Shown here in pieces: positions 24,910-35,315 of a stretch of 64,000 nt of DNA. The stretch's first letter is position 1. The number at the start of each line of letters is the position of its first letter. Source of the stretch: Magnolia sinica (Eukaryota; Streptophyta; Magnoliopsida; Magnoliales; Magnoliaceae); the NCBI RefSeq assembly GCF_029962835.1, contig NC_080588.1:68912501-68976500 (forward strand), given 5' to 3'. The notes beneath the pieces are model-generated. The model did no database searches and was not told the origin of the DNA. It saw only the letters and a program-made list of their open reading frames with translations. A program made the translations under genes and the position numbers.

Positions 24910-27019
24910 AGACGAGCCATCTGTACTGTTTTGGACTCGTCTGTCTCAACCAAAGGCACCAGGATAAGGTCCTCTACCGGTTGTCCTCGCTTGTGGTTCT
25001 CGGTACGAGGATCCAATGATTTAATCATGGATACCTCGGTTGGAGCTTTTACGGCCGTGGCATAGCAGCGTCTTGCGTCCTGTTGGTCGCCTACTCCCGA
25101 CTCGGTCGAAATTTCATGGAAATGTGGTAAGTCGACACCACAGCTTGGAGAAGACACAGAGGGTTGGCCGAGTATCGCATTGTAAACTGATGGTTGATTG
25201 ACTATCAGAAAGTCGACCATTACTGTTGCTTGATGGGGAGGGTTCCCCGTAGTGAGAGGCAACGAAATGACTCTTTCATGGAGTGTTCGTCCTCCCAAGA
25301 AGCCGATCAATGGGGTGTGAACCGCCCGCAAAGCTGATTGTTCGATTCCCATTTTGTCGAATGCTTGAGTGAACAATACATTTGCAGATGACCCTGTATC
25401 AACGAGAATGCGGAATACCTTTCGGTTTGCTATAGTCAGCGTAATGACCAATGCATCATCATGCGGATGATAGATGCATCGAGTGTCTTCATCGATGAAG
25501 GATATGCAATATCTCTCCATTTTCTTCTCCTTCGGGGGCCGAGACAGGATTAGGATTTCGGATTCGGGTCGACTAATGTTCCTGGCATGATTTTTCTGAG
25601 CATTGTTTGAGTCGTCCCCACCTCGGGGACTACCTACAATTGTTCGGATTTCCTCCATGGGTCGGTTATCACCTTGACGTTCGTCCGTTGTCTCGGTCCT
25701 CTCGACATGCTCTCTGAGTCGGCCTTCTCGGATGAGCCTCTCGATTTCTTCTTTTAAGTGATAACAATCACTTGTATTGTGGCCATGATCGCGATGGTAA
25801 TGACAATATTTGTCCTTACTCTGTTGGTTAGGATTGCCTCGGAGTTTATTTTGCCAATAGACGAATCTTTCACCTTTAATTTCCAACAACACCTGCTCCT
25901 GCGGTTTGTTGAGTGGAGTGTAAGTTGAAAATTTGTAATCGAGTCGCTCACCCGACCTACGCTCATCACGTGCCCAATCTTCCTTACGCTTCTTTCCTCC
26001 GGCTGAGTCAACTTCTTTTTTCGCTGACTCTTTGGTCGAGATTTTTGCGTTCTGGCCCGATTCGCGTATGATCCGGGTTTCCTCGGCATCCGTATACTTA
26101 TCTGGCTGGGCCATGAATTCAGCCAGAGTCAGAGGCGGATTTTTGTCCAGGAATGCTAGGAACGGTTTGTCCCTAATGCCTTGCATGATCGAATTAAGGG
26201 CTGTTTCGTCTAAATGCTTCCGGACTTGGAACGACTCAAAGTTGAAACGCTTGATATAGTCTTTAGTAGTTCTCCCTCCTCCTGAACTATGTTGTTCAGA
26301 TGCGCGAACAGTTTCAGTTTCTTTTTCCCACCAATGAAATTAGTGAGGAAAGCGTCGCTGAGTTCCGTGAATGAGCTGATGGACTTCGGTTTTAACTGTT
26401 TGAACCAAAGTCGAGCTACTTCGGTCAGAGTAAGAGAGAAGGCTCGGCACATCACTGCACCTGAGGCGTCATGCAGTTCCATATATGTTCTGAAGGATTC
26501 AATGTGCTCGGTCAGATCAGTCTTACCGGTGAAGGTTGTAATCTGCGGGAGACGAAATCATTCGAGCAGCCGAGCTTACATTATTTCTTCTATGAACGGG
26601 GACGCTTTTGCCTCAGGCCTCGTCTGGTGTGCATCACAACCTTGTTTCATGTCTGCAATCTCTTCTCGTACTTCCCTCCTGAAGTCCTGGAGGTAGGCTT
26701 TATAGGGCTCGTCGCTTTCTGCAGTCCCCTCAACCGGAGGCCTGCTACGCCTTCTTCAATCTATTTCATGTCGAAGATCGTTGTCAGGCAGCGGGGCGGT
26801 CACGGAATGAGCGGGTACTGGTTTGGACGGGCCATGGTGCCGAGTTTGCTGAGGGGCAGATTGCGGAGCAACAGGCTGGGGGTCGACGAATTGTTGTGGA
26901 GCGTTCGTCGCCTGACCTTCTGTATGCGGCGGTAATGGGAGTTGCTGGCGATGAATTTGTTCCAACATTTGCTTCATGATGTTTATATCAGATCTGAGTT
27001 CCTGAACCTCCCTGTCCAA
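24894..27019 (-). mobile_element. gag and protease regions of the Tat element
   Basis: Gag core (FIGGKKKLKLFAHLNNIVQ, 26210-26482) is followed by the RDKPFLAFL region and a zinc knuckle (YCHYHRDHGHNTSDCYHLK, near 25750-25800), then the aspartic protease active site (VDTGSSANVLF, near 25370-25400). An N-terminal coiled/proline-rich part lies at 26756-27019. Confidence 0.85.
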
Positions 27020-27291
27020 CCGTCATTGCCTCAGTTTCACTGGGTATTCCTAGTCGCGGCAGAGGTTGCTGGACGAGCAGTGGAACCCTGGCGATTGTTG
27101 GGTTGATTCTGAGCTCCTTGGGCTCCGTTCGTACCCGGTGGTCCTTCGGTTGCAGGCAGTCTAGTGATAGCGACATCATTTGGTTCATCTTGAACAATCC
27201 TTCTACTTCTCACCATTAAAACTCATTTGAAGCTTCTGGATAGAGCATGGAAAACGACTTTTCGTATTGTTTTCCACAGACGGCACCAATC

Positions 27292-28018
27292 TGTTGATGC
27301 AAAAAAAATGTTGTGTCCTCTTCCCACGTCCTGCCACCTGTACAAGAAGGAGAAAAGGGAGACCCTGGCTTAAGCCGGGGAACCTCTGATGCTAAAGTCA
27401 GCACTAAGACTGTGCAAGAGAAGGGTGTTCTGAGAGAGTTTTCTGCGTACTTTTCATCGTAGAGATTTCCTATTTTTAGAGGAATGAGAGAGTCCCGTAA
27501 TGCAAAGATTCTCTTCCGAATATCTCAGAGATTTGATTTTGTTGTAATCTGCTTATAGATTCTGCTTGATCCCGAGATCTTCGAGGTCGGGAATCCTTTT
27601 CACAAGATTTTCAGGACGGTATTTATGTTTACACCGTCTCTTCCCTCCTTGCTCGGCTTGGCCTTAACCGACCCTGGTAATAAATGAGTCTCGGCTAGCT
27701 GCAAGGATGAGGTTTTTTACCTTCTGTCGAATAACATATAGTCGGTCTATAATCGATATCCTTTCTTAATCCGATGGCCGATGCTGTAACCGACCTAATA
27801 TGTGGTGGTTTTATGGTTGGTCAGGAGACTTCTAGCGTTCGGGCCTTAATCGGTCCCTTTAGACATTGCTGCTTCGTTATCTGAGTTAACTTTATGCGTC
27901 TTATATATTTTGCCTAAAGCTCGTAACTTTGTAAGTTTCAATCGAGGTTCATTTCTTACCATCCGAGTTAAGTCTTTATTTGAGGCATTTGATTCTTTTG
28001 CTCCTGCAGGCTTATTGG
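27292..28018 (-). repeat. right LTR (5' LTR of the Tat element), outer end incomplete
   Basis: Starts TGTTGATGCAAAAAAAATG and aligns to the left LTR through GGCTTATTG near 28018. Beyond this, similarity fades, so about 80 bp of the outer end appear lost or replaced. Confidence 0.8.
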
Positions 28019-28049
28019 CTGGGATGAAATTTTTCAACTGTAAATGTTG

Positions 28050-28560
28050 CTTAATTATATGGTAATCTAGACGGTTCAAATAGCTGACTGAACTACGACT
28101 TATCTGTCGCTTGATTTCAAGTGTCAAGTACTTGACGTAATTGTACGGTAATCCAGATAATCTAGGCCGTCCAAATCGCTGACCGTACTACGATTGATGT
28201 GTCATGTGCCACTTGATTTCATTCATATACTTGATTACTTGTACGGAAATCCAGACCATTGGAACTGCTGACTCAACCACAACGAATAAGTGACATGTTG
28301 GGATCTGGCGCACGCCAAATGAGTCATGGCAAAATCGAATCCCAGGCCGTCCAAATAGTTGACTCAGCTCTTTTTGATATATACCACAATGTTGCACCCA
28401 AAACGACTAAGAAAGCAATCCAGACCGTCCAAACTGTTGAATCAACTGGTACGTAGAAAACGATCTAGAAAGCAATTTAATCCAGACCGTCTAAATCAAA
28501 TGACTCAACTGGAAAATTAATGACCTATAAAACAATCCAGACCGTCCAAATCTTCCACAA
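28050..28560. repeat. degenerate tandem array around AATCCAGACCGTCCAAAT
   Basis: Seven blocks of the motif (ATCCAGACCGTCCAAAT plus TGACTCAAC) occur near 28061, 28150, 28246, 28340, 28417, 28478 and 28533, with spacing shrinking from about 90 to about 55 bp. No coding potential is present. The array ends about 70 bp from the tRNA gene. Confidence 0.7.
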
Positions 28561-28629
28561 GAAACAAAACTCAAAGTAGTAAGTTCACCAAAACATTGGA
28601 CGGTCTGAATTAAATAAAAATTAAAAAGT

Positions 28630-28701
28630 TGAACCCGACGTGAATCGAACACGCAACCTTCTGATCTGGAGTCAGACGCGCTACCATTGCGCCACGGATC
28701 C
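28630..28701 (-). tRNA. trnW-CCA (nuclear): tRNA-Trp (CCA anticodon)
   Basis: A 72-nt gene on the minus strand: acceptor GGATCCG pairs with CGGGTTC plus discriminator A. The D arm has TGGCGCAATGGTAGC (box A); the anticodon loop CTCCAGA carries CCA; box B is GTTCGATTC. CCA is not encoded, as usual for nuclear genes. Immediately downstream on the minus strand is TTTTT, a Pol III terminator (28622-28628 on +). From memory it matches the conserved plant nuclear tRNA-Trp very closely. No intron is present. Confidence 0.97.
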
Positions 28702-29492
28702 CTCGTGCTATTAATGGCAACTTTATTTAATTTATAGATTTAATGCACTAAACATCCTTACCTGCAAATCTGAACCATTCATGTAAGATAGAATATCGTA
28801 GTTTGGGGGCCTAACCTCAATGTCTTCTCTATCGATGATCCTAGCCATTACTTGATAGATTGTGATTGCTGATCGTCCGCACACATGTTTACATAGCCAC
28901 AATTGGAAACGGAGTATATTTTTGAGAGCATCGTCCATCCGCAATGGGCCAAAAGGCCCCAAACAAACCAATGGCTCGATTATGGAAATAAGGTTCTCTT
29001 TTCTAGAAAATGAAAAGCCGAGTACAGTGGGCGAGTCCTCGGGCTAGATTGCTGCATGATCGTCTCATTTGGGGTGGGCCCATTAGTTGAATGGTCTTTA
29101 TATCGTACACATATCCCGTTGGTGTAGATATCTTAAAAAATGAGACTCTAACTGATCTACAGGCAGACCAGATGGTTGGCGTGGATCACTCAGAATTCGT
29201 ACCCGTGAAAATACTAGCCCAAATCAAGCCGTTCAAGTATTGGGACCCAGTTTCTTCCTAAAATCAAATTTAATTAAATGGTCCTATCCGCTAATTAATG
29301 GAAGCCCACCTTAATGTATGTGCAGTATATCTGTGCGGTTCATCTGTTTTTCTAGATAATTTCAGGGTATGTGATAAAAAATAAAAATAAAAATGAAGCA
29401 GATCTAAATCTCAGATAGACTATGAACGTGAAACATTAGTGATTGACCGTTAAAAACTTCTCGTGGGCCACAAAAATTTTATGTTAAGTTGA

Positions 29493-29525
<33 letters not shown>

Positions 29526-30314
29526 CCTTCATCTATGTCCATGGGACCATATTAACAGATTAGATGAAAAAAAGCATTACTATGGCCCTAGGAAATTTAT
29601 AATGGTAGCTGTTCAAATCGCCACTACTTCTTATAGTGTGGTCCACCTGAGATTTTTTTTCTACTTTATTTCCAGTCTCACACTCTAAAATGAGCTACCA
29701 AAACAATGGACGGTGTGGATATATTACACATATGTCAAGGTGGGCCCCATGGTCAGGGCCGCACTGTGTTGGGTGTGGCCGGGCCGCTTTCGTCAGAATT
29801 TTTACACGTGGCAGTAATAACCCAGATAAAGCCGTTCAAATGTGGGGACCCACTGTCATCTGAAAATCAAATTGATTAAGTGGTCCAATCCATTAATTAA
29901 TGGATATTTGTTTGTTCATACTTTGACCATCCAATGTATTTATTTCAACGGTCCACTAAATATCCACCAATTAGAGAGTGTGGATGTTAAATCATTGAAA
30001 TTTTCGATAAATAATCCATCTAAGCTTGGTAACACAATTTGGACAGTTAAAAAATAAGTTCTTCAGATGCCAGGTGTATATGTATATCTAATTCAAAAAA
30101 AATGATTAAAATAAAAAAAAGAGAACCTTTTGGTACTCTGAAATTGACAAATGATCCAATCGCTGGATTTCTAGAGTCATCGTGCTCCACAACCCTTGAA
30201 TTCTCAATTGCTTTTTGAAAGATTTTAAGAAATATATTTTGACATTTTGACCCGTCCTTTTTGAATATTTATGCTTTAGACAAGACATCAACGTGAAATT
30301 CTAAAAACGATCGA
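28702..30314. other. intergenic DNA with GGGCCCACC-family fragments
   Basis: No gene is supported. Fragments with GTGGTCCACCTGAG, GATGGACGGTGTGGAT and GGTGGGCCCCATGG motifs lie near 29060-29110 and 29640-29830. An inverted T-rich/A-rich tract (TTTTTATTTTT) lies near 29495-29523. Confidence 0.4.
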
Positions 30315-30990
30315 TTGACGACAAAGAGAAATTTACGACTGTGGACTTCACCATTTATCATTTGGATCTTCTTGGAGGAATACAAACTTAACTTCTGAAC
30401 TTGGACCTCCTTGTACGGACACAGAATTTCAGGACGAAAATACCCCCGTCTTGCGGATTGGCTGGTGTGCAGAGACGAGCGCCGACCGACGTCCCTGCGC
30501 TGGGAACTCAAGCGGGGCCCACTGTGATGTTTGTGAGAAATCCTCCCCGTCTAAGTTCAGTCATAGGGTCACAAAGACCTGGATGAAGAGGAAAAACAAA
30601 TTAGCTGGCAAATTAGTTCCCAGCGCAGCCCACTGTGATGTTTGTGAGAAATCCTCCCCGTCTAAGTTCATTCATAGGGTCACAAAGAGGGAAAACAAAT
30701 TTCATAATGATCCAAAACTTCTGTAACCCCTAAAAGGGTTTCAATGGTAGACATTCAATTCCCCACTACCTTTTACAGTGTGGTCCACTTGATTGTTAGA
30801 TCTGTCTTATTTTTTGTCTTAAGCCTTAATATTAGCTCGCCCAATAAATGGACAGTTTAGATATAACACATACCTTATAATGGGACCCACAAAAGCAACA
30901 CAATAAAAAAAAAAAAAAAAAAAAGCAAAAATGCCCTTGGTTGTCGCATGGGGCTCCCTATGGCTACGGATTATAACCGTAGCTACAATC
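30315..30990 (+). repeat. left arm of a long inverted repeat
   Basis: Aligns in inverted orientation to 34740-35315. Shared blocks include AAATTTACGACTGTGGAC, AATACAAACTTAACTTC, TTGCGGATTGGCTGG, AAATCCTCCCC and, at the inner tip, the self-complementary TATAACCGTAGCTA. The arm has an internal tandem copy of a block of about 100 bp (CCCACTGTGATGTTTGTGAG at about 30518 and 30628) that the right arm lacks. Confidence 0.8.
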
Positions 30991-31619
30991 GTATTCATTG
31001 ACAAAAATAAGTGGGTAGTGGGACAGCGAGTCGGGGTTGACCGGGTCAGGTTATTTTATGGATGAAAGGCGTGAATAGAGTCACATACATCACAGTGGGC
31101 CCCATAGTTAGGTCCCACCCACCTTAATGTCATGGATCCCACCACACTGCTCAAACAACAAGTGTCCACTAATTCTATTTTTTGTATATATATAAAAAAA
31201 CATTTAGAATTTAAGAGCAGATAAGCATTTTGATTAGCTATCGGTAATTCATCATGTTATGATGATCATGACCATGGGTTTAACAACAAGTTCTCCGGCA
31301 AATGATTGAATTGTGTTTGGACTTACAGGTGAATTCAATTGAGAACAATCATTTTAACCAAGAGGGAATGCCAGGAAGTGGCCCTCAAATTGCAATTTTA
31401 CAAATCCAACTTGAAAATAACATAAGGGCTCATTGGACATATGTAGTAGAATTTAAACACTGGAATTTAGTAGGTTTTACAACATGAAAAATTAAGTAGA
31501 TTTTGTTAATCAAATATATATGCTATATCCAATTCATTTCATACATTTCACAGTCAATTCCCTTCACTTCATGGTCAATTCAATTCATTTTACGATCAAT
31601 TCCCTTCACTTCACAGGCA

Positions 31620-31725
31620 AACATGAAATTAGGCGGGGCAAACTAGAAATGAAGCGAGGCAAACATGATATTGAGCAGGGCAAATATGAAATTGAGTGGG
31701 GCAAACTAGAAATTTAGTGGGGCAA
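31620..31725 (+). repeat. 21-bp minisatellite array 1
   Basis: About five units of GGGGCAAACTAGAAATTGAGC-like sequence, 21-22 bp apart. Confidence 0.85.
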
Positions 31726-32387
31726 ACATGAGGTCTGTGTTAGGGACCGAATGCATTTTATATAGGGGAGTGGCTATGGGAGAGAGTTTACCCATTGTAG
31801 AACTCTTTCACTTACCTACGTCTTCTCAATCTCTCACGTACAAGGAGAGAAGTCATTCTTCAATACAATTCTATCTTGAGTTGTCTATAGTACTCCATGC
31901 CTATAAAACCGTATATACCCAATGTGATTAATTTAAACCAATCATTGCATTACCAGATGAAAACATGCCATACATGGCCAATGATTCCAACATTCTCTAA
32001 CATGGGATAATCATGATATTCTTCAATATGTAATGTATTATATGGTAATTAATTAACAATCGAGATTCTACACTAGATATTTTAATGGATCCTATAAAGT
32101 ATCTTGAATTATTTGGTTGATTGGAACTATTGACACTAGACCACGACAATCATCACCTCATTTATCAAAGTGGGACTAGGCGTGATCATAATGTCAGCAT
32201 TTCCAACGACATAAATACTGAAAACATTGTGTATGCTCATTTGCACTGCATTTTCAATATTTGACGATTACAGATCATCTTTCTTTAAAATAACCTTAGT
32301 GTATGCTCATTTGCACTGCATTACCGATTCGAAGACCCATGAGAAAAACTTTATCTTTTTCTTTCTTCAAAAATCCTTTCAAACCCT

Positions 32388-32562
32388 CCTCTTTTTTCTT
32401 TTTTCTTTTTGAGGGAAGGGGGGGGGGGGGGTTGTTAGTACAATCCACTGTCAGTGCACACTTCACTATTGGCCACCCCCACTAGGGAATCGATACCAAG
32501 ACCTCAATGTTGAAACGAGGTATCTTTACTTAGTCTACCACTTGAGATATGGCCCAGGGTGT
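32388..32562 (-). mobile_element. tRNA-derived SINE with 16-bp perfect target duplication
   Basis: On the minus strand, box A-like ATCTCAAGTGGTAGACTA precedes box B-like GTATCGATTCCC, then a GGGGGTGGCC tail ending in C-rich and A-rich tracts (32388-32432). The target duplication AATCCTTTCAAACCCT lies at 32372-32387 and 32563-32578 with no difference, so this copy is young. It sits inside the foldback-type element. Confidence 0.9.
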
Positions 32563-32814
32563 AATCCTTTCAAACCCTTAAGCATGTCTACCAGTAACCC
32601 TAATATCGATTACACCAGTATATATAATCAAAACTAGAAATAGAAATAAATTGCATAAAAACACTCAAAACTGTGTAACCTATTTATCCATCGAGTCAAC
32701 TGATCGAAACGCTTTGATCGATCGGGTCGACATGTTAACTAAAGTTTTCCATATGTCAAAAACTCTAAAAATTGTCTAAATATTTTTGTCAAAAATTTAA
32801 ATTTTTTGGATAAC

Positions 32815-33090
32815 CTTCAACCTTCATGTTTGGCCCATTGAATTTCATGTTTGCCTCGTTCAATTTTTGGTTTACCTCGCTGAATTTTTTGTTTGCCCCG
32901 CTGAATTTCTAGTTTGCCCCGCTCAAATTCATTAATGCCCTGCTGAACTTCTAGTTTACCCCGCTCAATTTCATGTTTGCCCCGCTTAAACTAGAAATTG
33001 AGCGGGGCAAACCAAAAATTGAGCGGGGCAAACTAGAATTTGAGCGGGGCAAAGTGAAAATTGAGCGGGGCAAATTAGAAATTGAGTGTG
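32815..33090. repeat. 21-bp minisatellite array 2, inverted at its centre
   Basis: About eight units in TTTGCCCCGCTCAATTTC orientation (32815-32987) run directly into about five units in GAAATTGAGCGGGGCAAA orientation (32990-33090). The centre near 32988 forms a perfect hairpin stem in CCCCGCTT/GAGCGGGG. Confidence 0.9.
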
Positions 33091-33396
33091 TGGGATCCAA
33101 TTGTAATGCCATAGCTTTCAAAGTGACTTAAAAGAAGCATAACTGTGGTTTGAATGCCGGTTCCTTAGCATTACTTCTAGGAAACGTCATTATCTTGCGA
33201 ATGTTTACAATTCAATTCATTTGTGCATTGATACAATGAGTCTCATACATTTGAAGGTCTGATGACACATGGGAAATCTGTTGCTGAAATATTATTTTCT
33301 GATGAACCGTGTGTATTCAGGAACTCTAAACTCTCTAATGGTGAGTATTGTGTACTTTAGATAGCTCCTCTCATTGAAGAACCAAATTACTTACAG

Positions 33397-33578
33397 CAAT
33401 TATTGATGCTTAGTGTGGACGCAATGCACAACAAAATGCTGCTAAGATGCTTGAGGAGGTTGGGAGGTACGGATAAATATCAACTACATTTTGATACTTG
33501 TCTTTTTTGATACATCATATATTAAGTCAGTTCAATCAAAATCTCAGGATTCTCAAGGACAGAGGAATCTATGTTCTG
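33397..33578 (+). pseudogene. fragment of a SAM-dependent methyltransferase-like (METTL13-type) gene
   Basis: Two exon-like pieces with splice borders: 33397-33466 reads (T)IIDA*CGRNAQQNAAKMLEEVG(R), and 33548-33578 reads (R)ILKDRGIYVL. They are joined across a GT..AG intron (33467-33547) in phase 2, with a second donor GTATGT at 33579. The text matches the GTLDSxLCGxNS..MLEEVxRVLKDKGVY motif of small plant methyltransferases (METTL13-like, AT3G17365-type). An in-frame TAG replaces a Leu codon. No SAM-binding motif I, start or end is present, so only a small interior piece was carried here. The genomic intron is kept, which argues for DNA-level capture rather than retroposition. Confidence 0.65.
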
Positions 33579-33764
33579 GTATGTGTCTTATTCTTTAATT
33601 GTTGGAGCTTAAGAATTGCTCTTCCTAGAAATAGTTCGAGTTAACACATGAGCTGTGTTTGGATGCAAAATGGAAATAGATTGAATTGCAAGCATTAGTT
33701 TAATCAAGAAGAAATGGTGAAACTAATGATGTTTTCATTGTGTTCATAATGAAGTAATCCTCCA

Positions 33765-34405
33765 ATTTTCAGTTTGCCCCGCTCAATTTCTAGTTTGCCC
33801 TGCTCAATTTTCGGTTTGCCCTGCTTAATTTCTAGTTTGCCCCACTTAATTTTCAGTTTGCCCCGCTCAATTTCTAGTTTGCCCCGCTTAATTTTTGATT
33901 TGCCCCGCTCAATTTGCGGTTTGCCCTGCTCAATTTCTGGTTTGCCCCGCTCATTTTTAGTTTGCCCCGCTCAATTTTCAGTTTGCCTGGCTAAATTTCT
34001 AGTTTGCCCCGCTCAATTTTCATTTTGCCCCGCTCAATTTCTAGTTTTCCCCACTCAATTTCTGGTTTGCCTTGCTCAATTTTCAGTTTATCCCGCTGAA
34101 TTTCTAGTTTGCCCCATTCATTTTTCGGTTTGCCCCACTCAATTTCTAGTTTGCCCCATTCAATTTTTAGTTTACCCAGCTCAATTTTATGTTTGACGCA
34201 ATCAATTTCTATTTTGCCCCGCTCAATTCTAGTTTGCCCCGCTAAATTTCATGTTTACCCCGCTCAATTTCATGTTTGCCCAGCTCAATTTCTAGTTTGC
34301 CTTGCTCAATTTCATGTTTGCCCCGCTCAATTTTTAGTTTGCCCTACTCAATTTCATGTTTGTCTCGCTCAATTTTATGTTTGCTCCGCTAAATTTCCAG
34401 TTTGA
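33765..34405 (+). repeat. 21-bp minisatellite array 3 (about 30 units)
   Basis: About 640 bp of TTTGCCCCGCTCAATTTCTAG units with point variation (TAG/CAG/CGG/ATG at the unit end). Since 21 is divisible by three, the array stays open as a heptad repeat (ISSLPRS-like) for 140 codons, which is not evidence of a gene. Confidence 0.95.
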
Positions 34406-34610
34406 CCGCGAACTGATTGAAATTGACCGCGAAGTGAATGAAATGGATTTTCGACTATCGACCTGATGAAATCTTGGAAATTAACTAGGTTGGTTGGCTA
34501 AAGTAATTTCTCCTACCCCAAAATCATATGTGGTACGTCAAGTAATTAATTTTGGTTTAGAAGATATTCTTGTTAAATGAATAAAGAAAGAAATGAAAAA
34601 AAAGAAAGAA

Positions 34611-34611
<1 letters not shown>

Positions 34612-34664
<53 letters not shown>
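34612..34664. repeat. (TA)n microsatellite
   Basis: An uninterrupted TA run of about 50 bp. Confidence 0.95.
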
Positions 34665-34668
<4 letters not shown>

Positions 34669-34739
34669 AAAATGTAGGTGGAATAAAGTTCTCCATGTAA
34701 AAAATAAAAAATTTTAAAAAAAAAAAGAAGAGAAAAAAG

Positions 34740-35315
34740 TGCATAGCACTACAGTTATAGCTACGGTTATAATCCGCAGCCATAGGCATAGCTTTGACTG
34801 GTTTTTTGTTTCCTTGTTGTAATCCCCACCACTTTTTGTGGGTCCCATTATGAGATATGTGTTATATCCAAACCGTCCATCTATTTGGCGAACTCATATT
34901 AAGGCTTGAGATGAAAAATAAGATAGATCTAGCTATCAAGTGGACCACACTGTAAAAGGCAGTGGGGAATTGAATGTCTACCATTGAAATGCTTTTAGGG
35001 GTTATAGAAGTTTTGGATCATTAAGAAATTTGTTTTTCCTTTTCATTCAGGTCTTTGTGACCCTATGAATGAACGTAGATGGGGAGGATTTCTCACAAAC
35101 ATCACAGTGGGCCCTATTTGAGTTCCCAGTGCAGGGACGTCCGTTGGTGCTTATCTTTGCAGGCCAGCCAATCCGCAAGGCAGGGGCAGTTTTGTCCAAG
35201 AATTCGGTGTCAATACGAGGAGGTCTAAGTTAGGAAGTTAAGTTTGTATTGCTTCAAGAATATCCAATGGATAAAAGGTGGGGTCCACAGTCGTAAATTT
35301 CTCATTGACAAAAGA
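34740..35315 (-). repeat. right arm of the long inverted repeat
   Basis: Inverted partner of 30315-30990. It begins at the inner tip with TAGCTACGGTTATAATCCG and ends with ACAGTCGTAAATTTCTC. Divergence by eye is moderate (about one in five to six positions), so the arms either are old or are two separate insertions of one family. Confidence 0.8.

Larger units (their letters stand above)
17795..28018 (-). mobile_element. Ty3/gypsy LTR retrotransposon, Tat lineage, decayed
   Basis: An element of about 10.2 kb read on the minus strand, in order: 5' LTR (27292-28018, outer end incomplete), primer-binding region (rc of GGCACCAATC, giving a GATTGGTGCC start), gag with zinc knuckle, protease, reverse transcriptase, RNase H, integrase, then a + strand extra gene, then 3' LTR (17795-18598). 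The two LTRs begin TGTTGATGCAAAAA and differ at roughly one in eight to ten positions by eye, so the insertion is old. The order pol-integrase-antisense gene-LTR and the absence of a chromodomain point to the Tat branch (Retand/Ogre-like). It is broken at several places in gag-pol. No clean target duplication was found because one outer end has decayed. Confidence 0.9.
31530..34452. mobile_element. foldback-type element with 21-bp minisatellite arms and captured gene fragment
   Basis: Outer ends are inverted to each other: TTCACTTCATGGTCAATTC on the left (about 31570-31600), and on the right the reverse complement of GACCGCGAAGTGAATGAAA (about 34420-34440). Inside are three arrays of a 21-bp unit (TTTGCCCCGCTCAATTTCTAG). 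Array 1 is in GGGGCAAA orientation, array 2 switches orientation in its middle (about 32988), and array 3 is in TTTGCCCC orientation, so arrays pair 1 with 2a and 2b with 3. The inner space holds methyltransferase exon pieces and a SINE. The family is not recognised; resemblance to Foldback elements, whose inverted ends are tandem repeats, is an inference. Confidence 0.5.

Noticed and set aside
17795-28018. A chromovirus assignment for the gypsy element
   Set aside because: No chromodomain follows the integrase, while dual RNase H and an antisense gene fit the Tat lineage.
28732-28971. 79-codon open frame on the minus strand
   Set aside because: No recognisable domain, and the surrounding DNA is non-coding repeat.
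33774-34196. 140-codon open frame with heptad repeats
   Set aside because: It is open only because the unit is 21 bp. No start context, splice signal or similarity to a real protein.
33765-34405. CRISPR-like array of 21-bp units
   Set aside because: Units are contiguous without unique spacers, the DNA is plant nuclear, and no cas-like genes are near. It is a minisatellite.
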